From NCBI GenBank assembly GCA_030149165.1, contig JASBRY010000011.1:1-64000 (forward strand): a DNA stretch of 64,000 nt, given 5' to 3'. The position numbers and the translations under genes were made by a program. Under the pieces are notes generated by a model. That model saw only the letters and a program-made list of their open reading frames with translations, did not search any database and was not told the DNA's origin. The first letter of the stretch is position 1, and each line of letters starts with the position of its first letter. Positions 1 to 9,399 of this stretch are shown here, piece after piece. The stretch comes from Phycisphaerales bacterium. Its GTDB lineage: Bacteria; Planctomycetota; Phycisphaerae; Phycisphaerales; UBA1924.

Positions 1-1
1 A

Positions 2-2560
2 CTCCTCGACTACGCCGACTCCAACAAGCTCGGCACCCGCGACCGACTCGCCCTCCTTGCCAAGATCGCCGACGCCGTCCAGCACGCGCACCAAAAAGGC
101 ATCATCCACCGCGACCTCAAACCCGGCAACATCCTCGTCAATGAGCAAGGCCAGATCAAAGTCCTCGACTTCGGTGTTGCCCGCGCCACCGACGCCGACA
201 TCCAGACCGCGACGATGCAGACCGACATCGGTCAGCTCATCGGCACCATCCCCTACATGAGCCCCGAGCAAGCATCGGGGAACCCGGATGATCTGGACAC
301 CAGGAGCGATGTCTACGCGCTCGGCGTGATTGCTTATGAGTTGTTAACGGGACAGATGCCCTATGACCTCAAGCAGAAGATGATCCACGAAGCCGTGCGT
401 GTGATCCGCGAAGACGAGCCCCAGACCCTCAGCTCCATCAACAAAACCTTCAAAGGCGATGTCGAGATCATTGTGAGCAAAGCACTCGTCAAAGAGAAAG
501 ACCGCCGCTATCAGTCGGCGAGTGATCTCGCCAGCGACATCGATCGTTATCTGAACAACGAACCGATCGAGGCGCGGCCACCGAGCACCTGGTATCAACT
601 GAGTAAGTTTTCGAAACGGAACAAGGCCTTGGTCGCTGGTGTCATCGCGGTGCTCATGGTCTCGGTCGCCGGAGCATTGATCTCGATCAACTTCGCGATG
701 GGTGAAGCCGAGCAAAAGCAACTCGCACTCGACGCCGCAGAAGAAGCACGCATCGCGCAAGAGGCAGCCGAATCAGCCCAAGCCGAGGAAGCCAAGCGGG
801 CTGATGAACTTCAACAAGTCGCCGACTTCCAGAGCGAGCAACTCGGTCTAATCGATGTCGAGTTGATGGGGACTCAACTGCGTGACTCGATCATCGAGGG
901 TGCTCCCGAGGATTCACTCGCTGCCCTGAGCGAATCGCTCGCGTCGGTGAACTTCACGAACATCGCGCTGGGGACGCTCGAAGCGAACATCTTCGAGCGG
1001 ACGATCGAGGCGATCGATACCCAGTTTGCCAATCAGCCGCTTGTGCGAGCAAAGATGCTGCAGTCTACTGCTGAAACACTGATGTATCTTGGATTAAATG
1101 AGATGGCTACATATCCATTGGAAAGAGCATTGGCGATCCGACGCGAAGAACTCGGCAACGATCACCCAGATACACTTACTTCGATCCATCACCTAGGAAT
1201 TCTACTGCTTGACCAAGGCAAGATTGACAAGGCAAAGCAGTTCGTTGAAGAATCACTGCGTGCTCGCCGTAAACTGCTTGGAAATGATCATCCAGATACA
1301 CTCCGATCCATCAATACCATGGGGGCATTGCTTGACAATCAAAGCAAACTTACTGATGCCGAGCATTACTACCTCGAAGCATTGGAAGGACGCCGTAAAG
1401 TACTTGGCGAAGATCATCTAGAGACCTTGAAATCGATGAACAATATGGGGTATGTGCTTTTTGCTCAAGGCAAACTGACTGAAGCAAAGAAATACTTTCA
1501 AGAAGCAATGGAAAAATACCGGCAAACGCTCGGCAATAATCATCCAGAAGCGCTTACATCGATCAGTAACTTTGGAGCATTGCTAAGAAGTCAAGGCGAG
1601 TTGCAAGAGGCGGAGCCATACTTCCGTGAAGCACTGGAAACCCGCCGGCGTGTACTGGGTGATAATCACCCTAGCACACTTCGAACGATCCAAAATTTGG
1701 GTGATCTACTCCACAGGCAAGGCAGACTGTCCGAGGCGGAGTTGCTATTGCATGAAGCCATTGACGGGCGCCGACGAGTGCTTGGAGATTATCACCCAGA
1801 TACTCTCCGATCCATCAATAGCATAGGAGATTTGCTTGACGATCAAGGCAGATTCTCTGATGCCGAGTTACATTACCTCGAGGCATTAGAAGGACGACGT
1901 CGTGTGCTCGGCGATAATCATCCTAACACGCTTCTTTCGCTCAACAATATGGGATACATACTGCATCGACAAAGCAAGATAACCGAGGCAGAGCCGTACT
2001 TTTATGAGGCACTGGAAATCAGGCGAAGCACACTTGGGGACGATCATCCGAGCACAATCACCTCGATTCTAAATTTGGGAGTTCTACTAAGAACCCAAGA
2101 CAAGTTGGAAGAGGCTGAGCCATACTTTCGTGAATCGCTTGAAACACGCCGACGTCTATTGGGTGACAATCATCAAAGCACACTTACCTCGATTAGTAAC
2201 TTGGCTATTCTACTTTCAGATCAAGGTAGACTATCTGAAGCTGAGAAGTATTTCCGTGAAGCTTGGGCAGGTTATCGTCTTATCGAACCCAATGGTAACT
2301 GGCTCATATGGAACACTCAGAGCTTGCTCGGCGAGACTCTGGCGAAGCAATCCAACTTTGCTGAGGCCGAAGGGTTGCTTGTAGAAGCGGCGGAAGAGAT
2401 TGATCCGCCCGAGTCCCGCGCAAATCGGCGCGAAGAAGCCATCCAACGCGTCGTCGATCTCTATACCGCATGGCATGCCGCCGAACCGGGGAACGGATAC
2501 GACATCAAAGCTCAAGAATGGCAACAACAACTCGAAACCCCAACCCCATCCGAGCCATAA
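2..2560 (+). CDS. Ser/Thr protein kinase with C-terminal TPR repeats (5' end outside window)
   Basis: The frame is open from base 2, so the gene begins upstream and 852 residues are visible. It opens inside a Hanks-type kinase domain: HRDLKPGN (visible residues 36-43) is the catalytic loop, DFG (56-58) the metal-binding motif and SPEQ (87-90) the end of the activation segment. After the domain comes one membrane helix (about 207-231), then an Ala/Glu-rich coiled coil (about 235-275), then nine 42-residue repeats of the type 'RRxLGxxHPxTLxSIxNLG' (about 380-765), which are kinesin-light-chain-like TPRs. The expected topology is a cytoplasmic kinase tethered to the membrane with an extracytoplasmic TPR sensor. 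Kinase-TPR fusions of this kind are common in planctomycetes. The TPR part is clearly AT-richer than the kinase part. Its substrates cannot be told from sequence. Confidence 0.93.
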   Translation, partial: LLDYADSNKLGTRDRLALLAKIADAVQHAHQKGIIHRDLKPGNILVNEQGQIKVLDFGVARATDADIQTATMQTDIGQLIGTIPYMSPEQASGNPDDLDTRSDVYALGVIAYELLTGQMPYDLKQKMIHEAVRVIREDEPQTLSSINKTFKGDVEIIVSKALVKEKDRRYQSASDLASDIDRYLNNEPIEARPPSTWYQLSKFSKRNKALVAGVIAVLMVSVAGALISINFAMGEAEQKQLALDAAEEARIAQEAAESAQAEEAKRADELQQVADFQSEQLGLIDVELMGTQLRDSIIEGAPEDSLAALSESLASVNFTNIALGTLEANIFERTIEAIDTQFANQPLVRAKMLQSTAETLMYLGLNEMATYPLERALAIRREELGNDHPDTLTSIHHLGILLLDQGKIDKAKQFVEESLRARRKLLGNDHPDTLRSINTMGALLDNQSKLTDAEHYYLEALEGRRKVLGEDHLETLKSMNNMGYVLFAQGKLTEAKKYFQEAMEKYRQTLGNNHPEALTSISNFGALLRSQGELQEAEPYFREALETRRRVLGDNHPSTLRTIQNLGDLLHRQGRLSEAELLLHEAIDGRRRVLGDYHPDTLRSINSIGDLLDDQGRFSDAELHYLEALEGRRRVLGDNHPNTLLSLNNMGYILHRQSKITEAEPYFYEALEIRRSTLGDDHPSTITSILNLGVLLRTQDKLEEAEPYFRESLETRRRLLGDNHQSTLTSISNLAILLSDQGRLSEAEKYFREAWAGYRLIEPNGNWLIWNTQSLLGETLAKQSNFAEAEGLLVEAAEEIDPPESRANRREEAIQRVVDLYTAWHAAEPGNGYDIKAQEWQQQLETPTPSEP

Positions 2561-2563
2561 CCC

Positions 2564-2962
2564 CTAGCGATCCCGCATCTCCGCCGCGCGATCAATCAGC
2601 GCATCGCGATCCCCCGCGATCTCTTCCGTCGCCGTCAGCACAAAGTGCCAGCGATTGACCGACTCAAAGTCGATCGGCACCGCCGTCGCCGCAAGATCCA
2701 CAATCGGATACTCATAAATCGGCGCCTTCATCTCCCGCCCCTCATGGATCGGCTCGTACCCATCCAGCGCCAACCGCACATCGTACTTGCCGTAGTAAGT
2801 AAACCCCGCCTCGCAAGGCGTTACCCCGATCAACTCATCATTCAACCACACCCGCGCCCCGCTGGGATCACTCGTCACCTCAACACGGCGCTCCACACAC
2901 CCACTCAAAGTGAAGATCACCCCAAGGGACGCAACCGACAACTGCTGAAGGCCTTTATTCAT
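2564..2962 (-). CDS. PEGA-domain lipoprotein
   Basis: A 132-residue protein. The start is placed at 2962 because MNKGLQQLSV begins a short signal peptide ending in the lipobox LSGC (residues 19-22), so the mature protein should be a lipid-anchored envelope protein. The segment after the Cys, with SDPSGARVWLNDELIG and a later YDVRLALDGYEP, fits the PEGA fold, a small beta domain found in surface proteins of bacteria. The ATG overlaps the end of the lptB homologue by 8 bases, so the two are probably translationally coupled and cotranscribed. That suggests, as inference only, a role linked to LPS transport or the outer membrane. A longer frame upstream of 2962 runs inside lptB and is not needed. 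Confidence 0.85.
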   Translation of the reverse strand: MNKGLQQLSVASLGVIFTLSGCVERRVEVTSDPSGARVWLNDELIGVTPCEAGFTYYGKYDVRLALDGYEPIHEGREMKAPIYEYPIVDLAATAVPIDFESVNRWHFVLTATEEIAGDRDALIDRAAEMRDR

Positions 2963-3734
2963 GGCGCGCCCCCTCCATCTCGCGCCGCTCGTACTCACGC
3001 TCATCAAACTCATCGCCGCGGAACATCGAACCCAGATACGCACGACGAACCAGATCCGAGTTGATCAACTGCTTCGGAGTCCCCTCCGCGAGCACCTTCC
3101 CCGAATCCAGGATGTACGCACGATCACACACCCGCAGCGTCTGCTGCACATTGTGATCCGTAATCAGAATCGAAATCCCACGCTGCGTCAGCGCGCGGAT
3201 CTCATCCTGGAGATCCTCCACCGCGATCGGATCCACCCCGCTAAACGGCTCATCAAGCAGAATCAACTTCGGATTCGTCACCAGCGACCGCGCAATCTCA
3301 AGCTTCCGACGCTCTCCACCAGAACAAGTCCGCGCCGCATCGTTCGCTTTGTGACTCAACCCAAACTGACCAAGCAGATCCGCCGCCTTGCGCTTGCGTT
3401 CCTTGCGCGAAAGCTTCTGCGTCTCCAGAATCGCCATCAGGTTCTGCTCACAGGTCAACCGACCAAACACGCTCGGCTCCTGCGACAGATACCCCATCCC
3501 AAGCCGAGCATGCCGATACATCGGAAGCCCCGTCACCTCTGTGTTATTAAAGATCACCCGCCCATCATCGCGCTCGATCATCCCGATCGTCATCCGGAAA
3601 GTTGTCGTCTTCCCCGCGCCGTTCCTCCCCAGCAACCCCACGATCTCCGAGTGCTCGACCTCAAGCGACACCCCATCCACCACGGTGCGCCCGCCGTACG
3701 CCTTCCTCAGATTGATCGCTTCAAGCAACGACAT
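2955..3734 (-). CDS. lptB: LPS export ABC transporter ATP-binding protein LptB
   Basis: A 259-residue cytoplasmic ATPase that powers extraction of lipopolysaccharide from the inner membrane with LptFG. All ABC motifs are present: Walker A GRNGAGKT (36-43), Q-loop Gln85, signature SGGE (138-141), Walker B LILLDEP (157-163) and switch His194. Length and the motif context 'RRKLEIARSL' are typical of LptB rather than of LivG/LivF. The start at 3734 (MSLLEAINLRKAYGG) matches the family; upstream in-frame Met codons run into the divergent gene. The C-terminus has a charged tail of about 25 residues (RGDEFDEREYERRE) beyond the usual end. No lptA, lptC or lptFG is visible here. The next gene on this strand, a PEGA lipoprotein, overlaps its 3' end. 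Confidence 0.93.
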   Translation of the reverse strand: MSLLEAINLRKAYGGRTVVDGVSLEVEHSEIVGLLGRNGAGKTTTFRMTIGMIERDDGRVIFNNTEVTGLPMYRHARLGMGYLSQEPSVFGRLTCEQNLMAILETQKLSRKERKRKAADLLGQFGLSHKANDAARTCSGGERRKLEIARSLVTNPKLILLDEPFSGVDPIAVEDLQDEIRALTQRGISILITDHNVQQTLRVCDRAYILDSGKVLAEGTPKQLINSDLVRRAYLGSMFRGDEFDEREYERREMEGARHE

Positions 3735-3849
3735 CGCTGCAAGTCTAGCAGTTCCCAAACAAAAGATCGCGCAAGTCTCGTACAAGACCCCCGCCCAATT
3801 TCCCCTCATACTGCACCTGCACACATCACAAGCCGCAAAAGGAGTTCCC

Positions 3850-4542
3850 ATGCGCCCCATCACCAGTACGCTCATCCTCACCTCAGCCGCAACCGCAGCA
3901 ACCACCCACGCCGAGCTCGTCTACTCCCAGACCCTCGCCGACCTCGATTCCACCGATTTCGGATGGTACAGCTCATCGGAACCGCGCCCCACACGCAACT
4001 TCAAGCACGCCGACAACTTCACGCTCTCAACACAGTCCCACATCTCCCGGATCAACTGGTGGGGAATGACCGAAGGCGCAACCCACACAAACCTCCAAAA
4101 CTTCGACCAGTTCCAGATCGAGTTCTACACCTCGCGCACCACCAACAACAACCGCATCAAGCCCGATACCCTCATCGCGTCCCAGACATTCGACCTCGCG
4201 AGCATCACCACCAACGACACCGGATTCCAAACCGCCGGCGGCGCGATCAAGTACCAACACCAAGCCACGCTCACCGACGCCCTCACCCTCGACTCAAACA
4301 CCACCTACTGGATCGCGATCAGCGCCCGCTCCATCGACCCCAACGCAGACACCTGGCAATGGCTCGACGCCGACCCCACCGACACCGACTCGAGCAGCTA
4401 CGACTTCAACACCGATCGTTGGCTCGCCTTCCGCGACACCGACAGCGCCTTCCAGCTCTTCGCTGTCCCATCACCAGCAACAACATCACTACTACTGACA
4501 GCCCCAATCGCCGCGCGCCGAAGAAGATCACTCACCCCCTGA
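3850..4542 (+). CDS. Secreted protein with PEP-CTERM-like VPSP/RRRR sorting tail
   Basis: A 230-residue protein with an N-terminal signal peptide (MRPITSTLILTSAATAATTHA) and a C-terminus made of VPSPA, a short hydrophobic stretch (TTSLLLTAPIAA) and RRRRS. This is the tripartite layout of PEP-CTERM-like sorting signals, recognised by exosortase-type transpeptidases. The body (DNFTLSTQSHISRINWWG, later TYWIAISARS) is predicted beta-rich and resembles the generic extracellular beta-sandwich proteins carrying this tail. An AAAAGGAG ribosome site lies 5-6 bases before the ATG, which fixes the start. Its 3' end overlaps the convergent AraC gene by 11 bases. No function beyond export and surface sorting can be assigned. 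Confidence 0.8.
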   Translation: MRPITSTLILTSAATAATTHAELVYSQTLADLDSTDFGWYSSSEPRPTRNFKHADNFTLSTQSHISRINWWGMTEGATHTNLQNFDQFQIEFYTSRTTNNNRIKPDTLIASQTFDLASITTNDTGFQTAGGAIKYQHQATLTDALTLDSNTTYWIAISARSIDPNADTWQWLDADPTDTDSSSYDFNTDRWLAFRDTDSAFQLFAVPSPATTSLLLTAPIAARRRRSLTP

Positions 4543-5344
4543 GCGAAGCGCGAAACACGCCAGGCGTCACGCCATACAACTCACCAAACACCCTCGTAAA
4601 GTGCGCCTGATCCGCAAACCCCGCACCACGCGCCACACGCGCGATCGTCGCGTCCGTCTCTGCAAGCTCGCGCGCTGCGTGCGCCACGCGCACCCGCCGA
4701 TGATACTCCCCCGTCGTCATCCCCACAGTCCCCTTGAATCCGCGCGCCAGCTGCCCCTTGCTCACCCCAGCAACACCACTCAACTCATCGAGCGATACCG
4801 ATCGGTCGCGCCTGTCGTGCAGATAATCGCGCACACCCCCCACCCATCCCGAACGCCGACGCGCCCCGCCGATCGCTCCCGAAACCTCATCAAGCAGCTC
4901 ATGCGCCAGCGACTCCATCACGAGCCCCGATGAACGATCCGGCGCCGTCAGTTCCGCAAGCACCCTCGACGCGAGCCCCACCGCGCGCGTGTGATCAAGC
5001 TCCTCAACAACCAAATCGCGCAGCCCATCAATCTCCCGCAGCATCCCCGCCGGGATCACCACATGCATCGATCGGATCCCCCGCGCCCCAGAGACAAACT
5101 TGTGCCGAACCCCATCACGAAAGAACTCCACCAGTCCCGGACGCGACCGCACCTCACGCCCGTGATACACCCCCTCACCCCCACCATCGAGCACAAAGTC
5201 GATGCTCCCGGCCGGATGCTCGTGCCAAGTCTGCGCAAAGTCGTGCGTGTACGACTTGTGTGTAAAGGTAAACCCACCAACATCCGCGCGTGCATGCACA
5301 CGCGCAAACCCACCAAGATCAGCCTCTGCCCGTGGAAGAATCAC
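4532..5344 (-). CDS. AraC-family transcriptional regulator
   Basis: A 270-residue protein with a cupin-like N-terminal sensing half (TWHEHPAGSIDFVLDGGGEG, about residues 39-58) and a C-terminal AraC double helix-turn-helix (about 170-268). The signature stretch GFADQAHFTRVFGELYGVTPG lies close to the end, as expected. It starts with GTG and no clear Shine-Dalgarno precedes it. It is convergent with, and overlaps by 11 bases, the secreted-protein gene on the other strand, and lies 50 bases from the 3' end of rpoN, so it may be read through from rpoN. Ligand and targets are unknown. Confidence 0.9.
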   Translation of the reverse strand: MILPRAEADLGGFARVHARADVGGFTFTHKSYTHDFAQTWHEHPAGSIDFVLDGGGEGVYHGREVRSRPGLVEFFRDGVRHKFVSGARGIRSMHVVIPAGMLREIDGLRDLVVEELDHTRAVGLASRVLAELTAPDRSSGLVMESLAHELLDEVSGAIGGARRRSGWVGGVRDYLHDRRDRSVSLDELSGVAGVSKGQLARGFKGTVGMTTGEYHRRVRVAHAARELAETDATIARVARGAGFADQAHFTRVFGELYGVTPGVFRASLRG

Positions 5345-5394
5345 ATCGCTCTATTCGAGCGCTGCCCCCATTGGTTCCAGTCCGATATGCCTCT

Positions 5395-6957
5395 CTACTT
5401 CCCGAACTGCTTGCGCATTCGCGCCGTCGGGATCCCCAACTGATCGCGATACTTCGCGACCGTCCGCCGCGCAATCTCGATCCCGCGCTCCTTGAGCGCC
5501 TTGACCATCGCCTCATCGCTCATTGGCTTCGCCTTGTTCTCGTTCTCAATGAGCTCCTCGATCGCCGCGCGCACCGCGTTGGCGCTCACATCCTCGCCGC
5601 TCTCCGTGCTCAAACCACCGCTGAAGAATGACCGCAGCGCCACCACCCCACGCGGCGTCATGATGTACTTCTCGCTCACCGCACGCGACACCGTCGCGAC
5701 ATGGATCCCCAACCGATCCGCGATCGGCTGCATCGGGAGTGGCTTGAGCGCCTCGGGACCATAATCAAAGTAATCGCGCTGCTCATCCACCACCGCATTG
5801 ATCACACGCAACAAAGTGTGCCGCCGCTGACCGATCGCGTCGATCAACCACTGCGCATTGGACAGATTCGTTTTCAAAAAATCCCGATCGTTCTTCGACA
5901 CCCCATCATCCATCGCCATCTTCGCGTACGCGCGATTGATCCGCACATCAGGGAGCCGACCGTCCGTCAGGTACGCGATGTACCGATCCGCATCCTCGTC
6001 GTACTCCACCACCGCATCCGGATACACCGCCGTCTGCTCACCTGCCGACATCCCGCGCCCAGGAGACAATGACAACCGCTTCAATACACCCAAACCCAGA
6101 TTGATCTCATCAAGCGTCAGCCCCGCCTTGCCCGCGATTTTGGGCAGCCGATTCTTCATCATGTCCTCGAAGAACTCACCAACAAGCCGACGCGCAATCA
6201 GCAGCCCCTCACCATCGAGCTCCGCGTCATCACGATTATCGAGCGACTCCACCCGATCGAGCCGCGCATCGATCTGGATCAACAAACACTCGCGCGCATC
6301 TCGCGCCCCGATCCCGATCGGCTCAAGCGACAACTGCATCGACTGCAGCGCCATCTCCCAGTCCGCCTCGCTCGGATCAAGCTGCTTGATCTGCTCACCG
6401 GCGCGATCAGCAATCTCCGCGAACGAGCTCCGTAGATACCCATCATCATCGAGCTCCTCGATCAGCACCTCCCCAAGCGCCTTGACGCGATCATCCACAT
6501 CGCACAGCGACCACTGATCCCCGAGCTGCTCACTCATCGAAGCGCCCCTCGCCGGCGCCTGCGCCATCGCTTCAAACTTCGAATCCGGATCCCCCCCGCT
6601 CCGCAGCCCCGAGTAGTCCTCGCCGCGCACGCGATCCTTCGACGCCGAGAACATGTTCTCCGCCGCCTCCGGATTCGCATTTGTGTACTCGTCCAATCGA
6701 GCAAAGTCGTCCGCACTCTCCGGCTCAATATCCAGCGCCCCATCACTGACCGACTGCTCACCCCGATCAACCGCGCCCCCATCACCCCCACCATCGACCT
6801 CCACAATCTCCATCGTCGGATTCGACTCAAGCTCCTGCTCAAGCCGCTCGTGAAGCTCCGCCAAAGGCATCTGCAGGATCTCCATCGACTGGATCATCCG
6901 CGGCGACAGCTTCATCTGCTGCCCAAGCTTCATCTGTTGTGAAGTATCAAAACGCAT
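5395..6957 (-). CDS. rpoN: RNA polymerase sigma-54 factor RpoN
   Basis: A 520-residue sigma factor for enhancer-dependent promoters of the -24/-12 class. The N-terminus (MRFDTSQQMKLGQQMKLSPRMIQSMEILQMPL) is the Gln/Leu-rich Region I that contacts AAA+ activators. An acidic Region II follows (about 50-110), then the core-binding domain and a helix-turn-helix (LGIHVATVSRAVSEKYIMTPRG). The RpoN box ARRTVAKYR (about 496-504) is complete near the C-terminus. In many bacteria rpoN directly follows lptB; here an AraC regulator and a convergent secreted-protein gene lie between them. No sigma-54 activator with a sigma-54-interaction domain is seen in the window, and I could not scan reliably for its promoters. 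Confidence 0.96.
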   Translation of the reverse strand: MRFDTSQQMKLGQQMKLSPRMIQSMEILQMPLAELHERLEQELESNPTMEIVEVDGGGDGGAVDRGEQSVSDGALDIEPESADDFARLDEYTNANPEAAENMFSASKDRVRGEDYSGLRSGGDPDSKFEAMAQAPARGASMSEQLGDQWSLCDVDDRVKALGEVLIEELDDDGYLRSSFAEIADRAGEQIKQLDPSEADWEMALQSMQLSLEPIGIGARDARECLLIQIDARLDRVESLDNRDDAELDGEGLLIARRLVGEFFEDMMKNRLPKIAGKAGLTLDEINLGLGVLKRLSLSPGRGMSAGEQTAVYPDAVVEYDEDADRYIAYLTDGRLPDVRINRAYAKMAMDDGVSKNDRDFLKTNLSNAQWLIDAIGQRRHTLLRVINAVVDEQRDYFDYGPEALKPLPMQPIADRLGIHVATVSRAVSEKYIMTPRGVVALRSFFSGGLSTESGEDVSANAVRAAIEELIENENKAKPMSDEAMVKALKERGIEIARRTVAKYRDQLGIPTARMRKQFGK

Positions 6958-7071
6958 ACAAAAACCCGTAACCGCTCATCGTGCATGCAAACCACATGCC
7001 ACAATCAACAGTCCATTCTATTCCATCGACAAACCAGCCGTTTTTCGATCAATCCCCGCCCACAACCAGCC

Positions 7072-7746
7072 TCACATCGACTGCCGACCAAGCAGCGCAT
7101 CTCCAAGCACCGCCTTGTTCGCAAACTCCAGCGAACTCCCCGTCGGAACCCCGCGCGCCAGCCGCGTCACCTTCACCCCATACTTGCTCAGCGCATCCGC
7201 GAGATACAACGCCGTCCCGTCGCCCTCCAGTGTCGGATTCAGACCAAGCACGACCTCCTCGATCCGCACGCGCCCGTCCCCATCGTCCGCCTGCTGCGAG
7301 CGCTGCAAACGATTGAACAAATGATCAACCGTCAGATCCTCCGCCTCCACCCCATCGAGCGGCGATAACCTCCCCATCAACACATGGTACAGACCCTTGT
7401 ACATCCCAGTCTGTTCCAGCGCGATCAGATCCTTGGGTTGCTCGACCACACACACCACCGAACGATCCCGCTTGGGATCGGCGCACACTGTGCACACATC
7501 GTCATCCGAAAGATTGAAGCACACCTTGCAATGCCGCACCGATTCCTTCACCGCACGGATCGCCTCCGCGATCGCCAGCGCCTCGCCCTTCTCAGATTTC
7601 AAAATATGAAACGCGAGCCGCTCCGCCGAGCGAATCCCGATGCCGGGAAGCCCGCTCAACCGCTCGATCAACTCACGCACCGCCGCCGGATACCCGTTGC
7701 CCGCGCTATGACCCGCCCCACCGAAACCTGTCGATTGCTTACCCAT
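7072..7746 (-). CDS. recR: Recombination mediator protein RecR
   Basis: A 224-residue protein that with RecO/RecF loads RecA on gapped DNA. It has the N-terminal helix-hairpin-helix (LIERLSGLPGIGIRSAERLAFH), a four-Cys zinc finger (CKVC...CTVC), and a Toprim domain (VVCVVEQPKDLIALEQTG, then GRLSPLDGV) as in the family. I chose the Met at 7746; the frame extends 14 codons further but the extra residues have no family counterpart. It carries a Gly/Ser-rich N-terminal extension of about 20 residues (GKQSTGFGGAGHSAGNG). Divergent from the glycosyltransferase gene with a 62-base gap. No dnaX next to it, unlike in many genomes. Confidence 0.95.
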   Translation of the reverse strand: MGKQSTGFGGAGHSAGNGYPAAVRELIERLSGLPGIGIRSAERLAFHILKSEKGEALAIAEAIRAVKESVRHCKVCFNLSDDDVCTVCADPKRDRSVVCVVEQPKDLIALEQTGMYKGLYHVLMGRLSPLDGVEAEDLTVDHLFNRLQRSQQADDGDGRVRIEEVVLGLNPTLEGDGTALYLADALSKYGVKVTRLARGVPTGSSLEFANKAVLGDALLGRQSM

Positions 7747-7808
7747 CCCCCCATCATACGCGACCCAATGCGTCCAACCTTCAACCAAAAAACCCTCTAC
7801 CCTACCCC

Positions 7809-9305
7809 GTGCCCAAAGCCCGCTCCAAATTCAGCACCCCGCTCAGTCTCCTCATCATCACCGCCGTCGTCGCGCTCATCACCCTCCCCAACCTCACCCA
7901 GTTCGGCCTCACCTCCTCCGAAGGACACCGAGTCATCCCCGCACTCGAGATGCTCGAGACCAACCAATACCTTGTCCCCCACCTTTTCGAGCAGTCCTAC
8001 CTCCGCAAGCCCCAGTTCGTCCCCTGGATCTTCGCCGCCGCACTCAGCATCTACCCTGATCCTGACCTCACTCCCAGGCTCGTCTCCGCGTTCGCTTTCC
8101 TCCTCCTCTGCATTTCTTCCTTCCTCTTCGCGCGCCATTGGTTCGGAAAGCGTGCCGCACTTCCCGCCGGACTCGCCGCCGCGCTGACCCCGCTCTTCTG
8201 GTCCCCCGCGCGCAGCGCCGAGATCGAATCCCTCCACAACCTCCTCACCGCCCTCGGCGCCTGGATCACCCTCCACCTCCTCATCACCACCAACAAGCGC
8301 CCAATCGCTTCAATGCTCGCGCTGTTCATCATCGCACTGCTCATGCTTCTCACCAAAGGCCCCGCCGGATTCCCCATCTTCCTCGCACTCCTCATCGCCG
8401 CCGCCTACCTCAATCGCTCACCCAAACCCCTATACAGACCCACCATCCTCATCCCCATCGCCTTCGCATCGCTCGTCTTCGCGTTCCACTGGAGCCGAAC
8501 CCTCGCCGCCGCCCCAGACGCGATCACCCAATCCCCCGAAGCCTTCATGTTCGAGCCAGGCCGACTCCCCAAACTCCTCGTCTTCATCCCCGTTGCGCTG
8601 CTGACCGCGATCCCCACCACCCTCGTGCTCCTGTTCCCTTGGGGACCCGATGCCCGCACCGAAGCAACCGAAGACAACACACTCCCCCAGCTCCACTCCG
8701 CCAAACTCCTCGCGCTCTCCATACTGATCGCGCTGCTCATCATGATGATCGCAGGCGTCTCCAACGACCGCTATGCACAACCCATACTCGCCGCCATCTC
8801 ACCCCTGATCGGTTGGCTCCTCATCACCAACCTCCACCCCACCCGCCGTCTCATCCTCCGAATCCTCACGCTCGGCTCACCAAAGATCCTCGCGCTCATC
8901 CTCATCATCCTCATCCCAATCTTCATCCTCAAGGTCGATCCCATGACCAAATCCACCTCAGGAAAGCAGCCCGCCCTGACCCTCGCGTCCGATCTAGCGC
9001 AACTACTCCCGCCGGGCGATTACACCCTCGTTGCTGATTCCATGATCGAAGCGCGCCCCGAAATACTCCTCTACCTCCGCAACCAAGCCCGCACCACCAA
9101 CCACCACCTCGTCATCCGCTGGACACCCGACCTGCCGAATGACCAACTTTCGCAACTGGCCAGAGTTAGCCAATCGCAACTGCTCGCGCTGATCCGAACC
9201 GATCAAAACGGAAACGAGTCCGATAAACTCTTGATCGACAAAACACTAGCGACCGGGACCGTCCACGAGTTCGACTTCGCGCTCGTCACCATCCAGATCC
9301 CATAA
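7809..9305 (+). CDS. GT-C family membrane glycosyltransferase (ArnT/PMT-like)
   Basis: A 498-residue integral membrane protein with about ten to eleven hydrophobic helices. The first periplasmic loop reads TSSEGHRVIPALEML then YLRKPQFVPWIF, matching the acidic-residue and 'KPP..W' pattern of the ArnT / dolichyl-phosphate-mannose-type (PMT_2) GT-C enzymes. These transfer a sugar from a lipid-phosphate donor to lipid A, protein or other envelope acceptors on the outer face of the membrane. Translation starts at a GTG. A soluble C-terminal region of about 110 residues follows the last helix. Acceptor and donor cannot be deduced; the LPS genes elsewhere in the window make lipid A one possibility. 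A strong terminator follows. Confidence 0.82.
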   Translation: MPKARSKFSTPLSLLIITAVVALITLPNLTQFGLTSSEGHRVIPALEMLETNQYLVPHLFEQSYLRKPQFVPWIFAAALSIYPDPDLTPRLVSAFAFLLLCISSFLFARHWFGKRAALPAGLAAALTPLFWSPARSAEIESLHNLLTALGAWITLHLLITTNKRPIASMLALFIIALLMLLTKGPAGFPIFLALLIAAAYLNRSPKPLYRPTILIPIAFASLVFAFHWSRTLAAAPDAITQSPEAFMFEPGRLPKLLVFIPVALLTAIPTTLVLLFPWGPDARTEATEDNTLPQLHSAKLLALSILIALLIMMIAGVSNDRYAQPILAAISPLIGWLLITNLHPTRRLILRILTLGSPKILALILIILIPIFILKVDPMTKSTSGKQPALTLASDLAQLLPPGDYTLVADSMIEARPEILLYLRNQARTTNHHLVIRWTPDLPNDQLSQLARVSQSQLLALIRTDQNGNESDKLLIDKTLATGTVHEFDFALVTIQIP

Positions 9306-9399
9306 GTTACGATCGCAATAAAATACCCGTTTCGTCTAGGTAATCCCCATCAAAGTCCTTGCATCACACCTGCCAACTCGATAGTCTGTTGCACACAAG

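Noticed and set aside
1130..2300. Regularly spaced repeats at DNA level that might suggest an array
   Set aside because: They are 126-base coding TPR repeats in one open frame, with diverged sequence and no spacers; not CRISPR.
2961..4610. 549-codon plus-strand frame over lptB
   Set aside because: Antisense shadow of lptB and an alternative frame of the secreted-protein gene; Arg/Pro/His-rich with no domain pattern.
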